From positions 1-64,000 of the forward strand of contig JAFLTT010000011.1 in NCBI GenBank assembly GCA_022509165.1: a DNA stretch of 64,000 bases, read 5' to 3'. Under the pieces are notes generated by a model. That model had not been told where the DNA came from. It made no database searches and was given only the letters and a program-made list of their open reading frames with translations. Position numbers and translations under genes: made by a program. The DNA comes from Muribaculaceae bacterium (lineage in GTDB: Bacteria > Bacteroidota > Bacteroidia > Bacteroidales > Muribaculaceae). Position 1 is the stretch's first letter. Each line of letters opens with the position of its first letter. Below are positions 58,082-64,000 of the stretch, piece after piece.

Positions 58082-59335
58082 TTAAAAGTTATAAGTTTGT
58101 AGATACTTGTTCAACCCGTTTTGAGTTTTGGCGGCCGCATGTCGAAGCGCTATAAATTCAACAACTGCATTAGTAAAATAGTTTCGTTCAGAGATATAGT
58201 CCAACAAACTTAGGATACCTTCCTCATAAGCTTTTACAAGGATGCTGTTATAATCTATATTCTCTACATACGGACTTATTTCATCTATCTGCAGCTTTAT
58301 TATATTTAATTTATTGATAAGTGAATTTATTTCTGTTTCAATTGAATTTGCAGTGGTTTCCGCTCTGTAATCAGCTTCAAAAATTTGGGCGTCAGCAGCC
58401 TTTTGTTTTCCTCGGGATGAGAAAATTGGAATGGAAATGCCCAACACTGCTCCATTGAAATGCATGCCATCCTCATACTGATGTTTATATCCGATAGAAA
58501 GAGAGGGCAAGGCTTCCATCTTTGATATCTTTTTGCTCTTTCTTGCTGATTCTGCTTCAGCCATCATCGACTGGAAAGAGGGTGAGGAGTTTATGACTTG
58601 CATTAAGTCCAAATTTGTCGGGATATAAATTTCAGGAAATTTATATTCCATATTCTTCAGAATGTCTATACAATTCTCTCCATAAATTTCAGATAAGGAA
58701 GCCAGGATTTCAGCTTCTTCAGCCAGAATCTGTGCTTTAGCTCCCTTTATATTTGAATATTCTATTTTCACCTTATTAAGGTCCAAGACAGTCATTTCTT
58801 TATTTTCTGACTGTGCTTGGGAGAGTTCATAAATCTTTTTATTGTTACTGTCTAATTCGTCAAGTATCTCGAACTTTTGACGGCACTGAATATAATCCAA
58901 AAGCAGGTCTTTGATTTCAGTAAGACGGTCGATTCTTTGAGCCATGACCGCTTTGTCGGCAGAAATCATTCTGCTCTTAGCCTCTTGACCTTTGGCTCCA
59001 TACACTCCGGGCCATTCAATCCCCCAGGAAATCTCAGCAGCCCATCTGTTTTCTACATCTTCAGGCATTACAAGATATTCACCGCCTACTTCAGGGTCAG
59101 GAAGGTTGTTTGAAGTCTTCAGTTCAGCCTGAAGGCTCTTTAATGAATAAGTGTCTGCTTTAAAACCGGGGCTTTCAAGCAAGATTTTCATGGCAGCCTG
59201 CTCTAAGGAAAACCTTTTACCTGTTTCAACTGAGTGGGTTGAACTCAAAATTTCTGTCTGTGCATTAATATTTTCCACCTGGAAAAATGCAAGACAGATA
59301 ATCATTAAAGCGAGTCTTTTAATCTTATGGCCCAT
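58082..59335 (-). CDS. TolC/CusC-family outer membrane efflux protein
   Basis: Signal peptide MGHKIKRLALMIICLAFFQVENINAQ; SLEQAAMKILLESPGFKADTYSLKSLQAELKTSNNLPDPEVGGEY and coiled-coil repeats. Start placed at internal Met because a TAATTTTG -7 element overlaps the ORF start 59392. Confidence 0.82.
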   Translation of the reverse strand: MGHKIKRLALMIICLAFFQVENINAQTEILSSTHSVETGKRFSLEQAAMKILLESPGFKADTYSLKSLQAELKTSNNLPDPEVGGEYLVMPEDVENRWAAEISWGIEWPGVYGAKGQEAKSRMISADKAVMAQRIDRLTEIKDLLLDYIQCRQKFEILDELDSNNKKIYELSQAQSENKEMTVLDLNKVKIEYSNIKGAKAQILAEEAEILASLSEIYGENCIDILKNMEYKFPEIYIPTNLDLMQVINSSPSFQSMMAEAESARKSKKISKMEALPSLSIGYKHQYEDGMHFNGAVLGISIPIFSSRGKQKAADAQIFEADYRAETTANSIETEINSLINKLNIIKLQIDEISPYVENIDYNSILVKAYEEGILSLLDYISERNYFTNAVVEFIALRHAAAKTQNGLNKYLQTYNF

Positions 59336-59389
59336 GTATTTGTCTAAAAAAATGAAGACTTTTATATAGAAGATTGAAATCTTTGATAG

Positions 59390-59397
59390 CAAAATTA
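59390..59397 (-). promoter_or_regulatory. Putative -7 element for tolC-like/cbiMQO operon
   Basis: TAATTTTG on minus strand. Confidence 0.45.
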
Positions 59398-59499
59398 GTT
59401 AAATATTTTAAATATCATAACCATTTTACAGAAATAATTACTAATTATAACTTATACGTTGGCTTTTTATAATCTTTTTCTATTTTTCTTTTAATTTCT

Positions 59500-59507
59500 T
59501 AAATTTG
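59500..59507 (+). promoter_or_regulatory. Putative -7 element for META-domain gene
   Basis: TAAATTTG 19-26 nt upstream of ATG 59526. Confidence 0.45.
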
Positions 59508-59525
59508 CATCATAAATTAAAAGTC

Positions 59526-60416
59526 ATGAAAAAATCATATCAAATACTTTGCATGGCAGCGCTTGGATGTGCCATGATTTCTTGCAATACTTTTAAAAAA
59601 AGTGACTCTAAACCAAAGGAAAACAGTGTGGAGGTAAAAAAGGAATCAGTGCTCCCGACCGACCGGGAAGATATAGTGCAACCGGTATCGGCTGTATATA
59701 CATCTGAAGAACTTTCTAAAGGGATAGTGAAAGGTGACTGGGCTATAGAAACTGTAAACGGTAAAAAAGTGGTAGGGGAGAAGGCTCCTTTCCTGAAGTT
59801 TGTGCCATCTGAACATAAGGTATATGGCAACAATGGATGTAATGTAATCAATGCAGATTATCATTATAATCCGGAAGACTCTACACTCCAATTCTCATAC
59901 ATGAGTTCTACGATGCGTCTGTGTCATAAGGAGGGTCTCACTGATATAGAGATCAATATCGCAATGGATGCTACAAGGTACTACAGTTGTGCTTTAAATG
60001 GAGATGATTATTACCTCACTTTATATAATGCAGATAAAGAGCCTGTAATGGAACTGATGCATCAGAATTTTCAGTTTCTGAATGGCACATGGTCAGTAAA
60101 GGAAATTTCGGGGGAACCTGTTAATGTTCCTAAGATGAAACTGGTGGTTGATGTAGATGAAGGTAAACTCCATGGCAATACCGGCTGCAATGTAATCAAC
60201 GGATCATTGGAAATCAACATGGAATCAGCCAATTCCATATCTTTCCAGGCTATATCCAAAACTCTGATGCTTTGCCCGGATGCAAACTATGAGACTCAAT
60301 TGCTTGTAGCCCTTGAAGAAGCCATGAAGGCCAAGCCGCTCAAAGGGGGTAAGGTGGAACTTCTTGACAGTCAGGATAAACCTGTTCTCGTTTTGGAGCG
60401 AACAAGCGACAAATAA
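59526..60416 (+). CDS. Lipoprotein with two META (heat-shock protein HslJ-like) domains
   Basis: Lipobox AMISCNTF; two META-type units GNNGCNVINADYHYN and GNTGCNVINGSLEIN. Confidence 0.87.
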   Translation: MKKSYQILCMAALGCAMISCNTFKKSDSKPKENSVEVKKESVLPTDREDIVQPVSAVYTSEELSKGIVKGDWAIETVNGKKVVGEKAPFLKFVPSEHKVYGNNGCNVINADYHYNPEDSTLQFSYMSSTMRLCHKEGLTDIEINIAMDATRYYSCALNGDDYYLTLYNADKEPVMELMHQNFQFLNGTWSVKEISGEPVNVPKMKLVVDVDEGKLHGNTGCNVINGSLEINMESANSISFQAISKTLMLCPDANYETQLLVALEEAMKAKPLKGGKVELLDSQDKPVLVLERTSDK

Positions 60417-60853
60417 TGGCAAAAACTGAAGAAAGAATAGATAAATGGTTATGGTGCATGAGGGTATTTAAAACCCGCACCATAGCCACAGACGCCTGCA
60501 AGAAAGGCAGGGTCACAATAAACGGACAACCCGTAAAACCCTCCCGACCGATAAAAGTGGGTGAAATAGTGGATGTAAGGAAGCCTCCTATCACTTATAC
60601 TTTTAAAGTGCTTGCCATATCCAACGGCCGGCTCGGAGCTAAATTGGTGCCGGAATACCTTGAGAACCTTACTCCTCAAAGTCAGTATGATATGTTGGAA
60701 TTGTCCCGTATCTCCGGTTTTGTTGATCGTAGCAAAGGTTTGGGACGTCCCACCAAGAGAGAGGGTAGAGAACTGGCCAGATTCCGGGAGGAAAATGCCA
60801 TGGATAATTTCTTTCTTGATTGGGAAGATGATGATGAGGAGGATATAGATTAA
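60416..60853 (+). CDS. S4-domain RNA-binding protein (Hsp15-like)
   Basis: ERIDKWLWCMRVFKTRTIATDACKKGRVTINGQPVKPSRPIKVGEIVDV. Confidence 0.9.
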   Translation: MAKTEERIDKWLWCMRVFKTRTIATDACKKGRVTINGQPVKPSRPIKVGEIVDVRKPPITYTFKVLAISNGRLGAKLVPEYLENLTPQSQYDMLELSRISGFVDRSKGLGRPTKREGRELARFREENAMDNFFLDWEDDDEEDID

Positions 60854-60869
60854 TTCAGAAAATGAGAAG

Positions 60870-61526
60870 ATGATCAGTTTTTTAAAAAGATTGTTCAGGA
60901 AAAAGACCAATGATTTTCAAGGGGAAATCTCACAAAATTCAGAAGGGATCCAAAAGGAGGAAATGAAGAAATTTTTAATTGTAGGTTTGGGAAACATAGG
61001 TCCTGACTATATCGGTACAAGACACAACATTGGCTTTATGATTGCCGACCGTCTGGTGGAAGAAGGTAACGGTTCTTTCAGTTCATGTAGATATGGTGAC
61101 ATGGCTAAGGTAAGAATCAAGAATTGTGAACTTTTGGTGCTAAAGCCATCTACATTTATGAACCTCAGTGGAGTAGCCGTGAGATATTGGATGAACAAGG
61201 AAAAACTTCCATTAAACCAACTGCTCATTCTTGTAGATGATATAGCCTTACCATTCGGTACAATAAGAATCCGGGAGGCGGGTTCGGAAGGGGGCCATAA
61301 CGGCCTTAAAAGCATATCGGAACAATTGGGCAACCGAAATTATGCAAGGTTAAGATTCGGCGTCGGAAATGAGTTCTCAAAAGGGAACCAGGTAAATTAT
61401 GTATTAGGACAATTTTCTGAAGAAGAAAGAAAAGAATTACCTGAAAAAATATCAAGAGCTGTGGAAGCAGTCAAGGCCTTCTGCCTGTCAGGTCCGGGCT
61501 TCGCCATGACTCATTTCAATAAATAA
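60870..61526 (+). CDS. pth: Peptidyl-tRNA hydrolase (possible start at 60963)
   Basis: MKKFLIVGLGNIGPDYIGTRHNIGFMIADRL; LLILVDDIALPFGTIRIREAGSEGGHNGLKSI. Confidence 0.94.
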   Translation: MISFLKRLFRKKTNDFQGEISQNSEGIQKEEMKKFLIVGLGNIGPDYIGTRHNIGFMIADRLVEEGNGSFSSCRYGDMAKVRIKNCELLVLKPSTFMNLSGVAVRYWMNKEKLPLNQLLILVDDIALPFGTIRIREAGSEGGHNGLKSISEQLGNRNYARLRFGVGNEFSKGNQVNYVLGQFSEEERKELPEKISRAVEAVKAFCLSGPGFAMTHFNK

Positions 61527-62450
61527 GTTTCCGTTACGCAGTATCACAATACCCTTCTTAAGTTGCCACCTTCTTATATGTGGCTTATTTGCTTTTATCG
61601 CAGAAAGTATCTCTTCGTGGGTATTGATAAAAGGACCGGCCGGCTCTATATATCTTTTGAGCAGAAGCAAAGGTGCGCTTGATTCAGTAATCTTGGCTAC
61701 ACTCAATGGCTCCAACGGCAAGGGCAGAGCGAGAGAAACAACATCTTCTACAATTCGGTTTTCTATCTCAATATTACTTATGGTCTTGTCGAGGGCTGTG
61801 TCAAATCCTTTCCATTCTTTTTTTAACAATGGTATTATTACATTTCTAAGGTAATTTCTTCTGAAGTCATTTTCCAGGTTGGTGGAGTCAAGTACAAAGT
61901 TTTGGTTATATTGCTTCAAATATTCAAGAATATTAGGCCGGTGAAATCTTAGAAGAGGGCGCCATATCTTTCCATTGTCAACAGTCATCCCCTTTAGCCC
62001 TCGGCTTCCGCATCCTCTTAATAGATTGAGAAAAAAAGTTTCTATATTATCGTCGGCGTTATGCCCGGTGACTATCCTTTGATATCCGGTTTCTTCCAAC
62101 TTTTTTTGAAACCACTGATGTCGAAGATCCCGGCAAGCCATCTCTACAGACACACCCACAAGATCTGACCTGTATTGCTCTACATCAAATTCTTTAATTT
62201 CTAAGGGAATATTATTTTGAGCGCAGAATTCCTTTACAAATGCCATATCCCGATTGCTCTCCTCTCCACGTAGATGAAAATTACAATGTAGAGCAAGTAT
62301 CTCAATTCCAATGTTTTTTAAGGCTAAGGCAGAGCCGACGCTATCGGCACCACCGCTCAGGGCAACGATAACTTTAGTAATATTATGGTTACGGGAATAT
62401 TGCTTGATAGAGGATTCAAAATCCTTTAGTAGCTTTAGATTCTTATTCAT
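61488..62450 (-). CDS. tilS: tRNA(Ile)-lysidine synthase
   Basis: PP-loop VIVALSGGADSVGSALAL; TGHNADDNIETFFLNLLRGCGSRGLKGM; start at internal Met (MNKNLKLL). Confidence 0.92.
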   Translation of the reverse strand: MNKNLKLLKDFESSIKQYSRNHNITKVIVALSGGADSVGSALALKNIGIEILALHCNFHLRGEESNRDMAFVKEFCAQNNIPLEIKEFDVEQYRSDLVGVSVEMACRDLRHQWFQKKLEETGYQRIVTGHNADDNIETFFLNLLRGCGSRGLKGMTVDNGKIWRPLLRFHRPNILEYLKQYNQNFVLDSTNLENDFRRNYLRNVIIPLLKKEWKGFDTALDKTISNIEIENRIVEDVVSLALPLPLEPLSVAKITESSAPLLLLKRYIEPAGPFINTHEEILSAIKANKPHIRRWQLKKGIVILRNGNLFIEMSHGEART

Positions 62451-63663
62451 ATCTGATAGCCTCGATGGGGTCAAGGTTTGATGCCTTGGCTGCAGGATAG
62501 AATCCGAATATAATACCTATTACAGTACACACCACAAAAGAAAGCACTACAGAACTTGCCTCTATAACTACAGGCCAATGAGCGATGGCATAAATCATCC
62601 ACGTGGTAAATGCTCCCAGAAGAATTCCTAATATACCACCTGTGACGGAAATTATTATCGCTTCAATTAAAAATTGCATCATGATATCTTTACCACGTGC
62701 ACCGATACTCATTCTGAGGCCAATTTCCCGCGTACGTTCAGTCACACTCACAATCATAATATTCATGATACCGATTCCTCCCACAAGAAGTGAAATACCG
62801 GCTACTGCAGCCAGCAATACCGTCATCATTGATGAGGTGGTGGAAATCATTTCTGCGAGTTCCTGCATACTTCGTATTGTGAAGTTATCAGGATCGGTTT
62901 CCTTCAATTTATGTTGTGTCCGTAGAATATCCGTTATCTCAGCTATGGTAGCCTGAGTCTGTTCTTCATCTATAGCGGATGCCTGCATACCTTGAAGGTA
63001 ATCTGTAGCAAGCACACGTTTCATTACAGTGGTATAAGGTGCTAAAGCAATGTTGTCTTGATCCTGGCCCATGGTATTATACCCCTTTTCATCCAGCACT
63101 CCTATTATAGTGATAGGGATGGAACCGAACCTGACGACTTTGCCTACAGGGTTACTGCCATCGGGAAAAAGATTGTCTACAAGAGTCTTTCCAATCACAG
63201 CCACTTTAGCAGCCCTTTTCACATCCTCTTCAGTAAACATCTCACCCTGTGAAACTTTGCGTTGTCTTATTTCCAGGAATTCGGAGTTAACTCCCTGAAG
63301 CTGTGAAGGATAATTATTGTTTCCGTTTATCCATTGACCGGCACTCGTCACTGAGGGAGTGATATGTGCCACTGTTGTGGCCTGATTAACTATTGCTTCA
63401 TAATCGGCCGGCTTAAGAGTCTGCATGTCGTCGCTGCTCTGACGCACACCACCTCTGTTTTCAGCTCCGGGGAAAATCATTATCATATTGCTTCCCATTT
63501 CTGAAATCTGGGCTTTTATGGAATTCTTTGAGCCCTGACCGATTGCAAGCATTGCTATCACAGCTCCCACACCAATTATAACACCGAGCATGGTGAGGAA
63601 ACAGCGCATCTTATTGTTGTTGAGTGCCTTAAGCGCGACTTTCAGCAGGTTCTTTATATTCAT
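62443..63663 (-). CDS. MacB-like ABC transporter permease
   Basis: MRCFLTMLGVIIGVGAVIAMLAIGQGSKNSI; LLVGGIGIMNIMIVSVTERTREIGLRMSIGAR. Confidence 0.93.
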   Translation of the reverse strand: MNIKNLLKVALKALNNNKMRCFLTMLGVIIGVGAVIAMLAIGQGSKNSIKAQISEMGSNMIMIFPGAENRGGVRQSSDDMQTLKPADYEAIVNQATTVAHITPSVTSAGQWINGNNNYPSQLQGVNSEFLEIRQRKVSQGEMFTEEDVKRAAKVAVIGKTLVDNLFPDGSNPVGKVVRFGSIPITIIGVLDEKGYNTMGQDQDNIALAPYTTVMKRVLATDYLQGMQASAIDEEQTQATIAEITDILRTQHKLKETDPDNFTIRSMQELAEMISTTSSMMTVLLAAVAGISLLVGGIGIMNIMIVSVTERTREIGLRMSIGARGKDIMMQFLIEAIIISVTGGILGILLGAFTTWMIYAIAHWPVVIEASSVVLSFVVCTVIGIIFGFYPAAKASNLDPIEAIRYE

Positions 63664-63667
63664 TTAT

Positions 63668-64000
63668 TCAATCATTATCAACCGGAAGACTGTTGTAAAC
63701 TTCTTCTGCCGATTTTATATCATTGTTATATTCATCACTTACAATTCTTCCATCTTTAAGAAGGATATTGCGAGAAGAATACATTGCAATTTCCGGATTA
63801 TGGGTCACAAAGATTATTGTTTTGCCCTCTCGATAAAGTTTCTGGAAAAGAGTGAGAATAGAAAAAGAGGTCCGTGTATCCAGGTTACCGGTAGCCTCAT
63901 CGGCAAGGATGATTACCGGATTGTTGACGAGTGCCCGTGCTATTGCCACTCTTTGCTGCTGACCGCCCGACATCTGGTTGCTTCGATGGTTAAGTCTGTC
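63668..64000 (-). CDS. MacB-like ABC transporter ATP-binding protein (N-terminus beyond window edge)
   Basis: [36 protein letters not shown]; the reading frame stays open to base 64000. Confidence 0.93.
   Translation of the reverse strand, partial: DRLNHRSNQMSGGQQQRVAIARALVNNPVIILADEATGNLDTRTSFSILTLFQKLYREGKTIIFVTHNPEIAMYSSRNILLKDGRIVSDEYNNDIKSAEEVYNSLPVDND

Overview
The window is a Bacteroidales-type chromosomal segment: recurrent TAnnTTTG -7 promoter elements, SusC/BtuB-style surface lipoproteins, YbbR/DUF4835/DUF5606-type genes. It opens with the 3' part of a 5S rRNA. Next comes a cobalamin-riboswitch-controlled B12 uptake operon on the minus strand (btuB, BtuG-like beta-propeller, two further surface lipoproteins, btuFCD), an acyl-CoA dehydrogenase/etfAB operon, and a complete leuACDB-ilvDBNC operon. 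The most notable locus is 23.8-38.95 kb. It is a compact six-gene operon with: a MATE exporter fused to an RsbW-like HATPase domain; a 2977-aa NRPS (A-T-C-A-T-C-A-T-R) ending in a thioester reductase; a PaaK-like adenylate-forming enzyme; a dCache-SpoIIE/PP2C phosphatase fused to a second HATPase domain; a lone STAS (RsbV-like) protein; and an Sfp-type PPTase. No sigma factor is present, so I propose a partner-switching module that may gate export or production of a peptide aldehyde rather than transcription. The remainder is mostly core genome: rpsF-rpsR-rplI, dnaN, coaBC, recN, rlmB, nusB, yajC, coaE, nrdDG, cstA, cbiMQO plus a TolC-like protein, pth, tilS and macB-like ABC genes. Secondary observations include an internally duplicated 468-aa NusB, a perfect 10-bp complementarity linking the riboswitch 3' edge to its downstream leader, a leuA leader stem, and a decamer repeat array after the 5S terminator. 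All calls are from reading motifs by eye; no database search was run.
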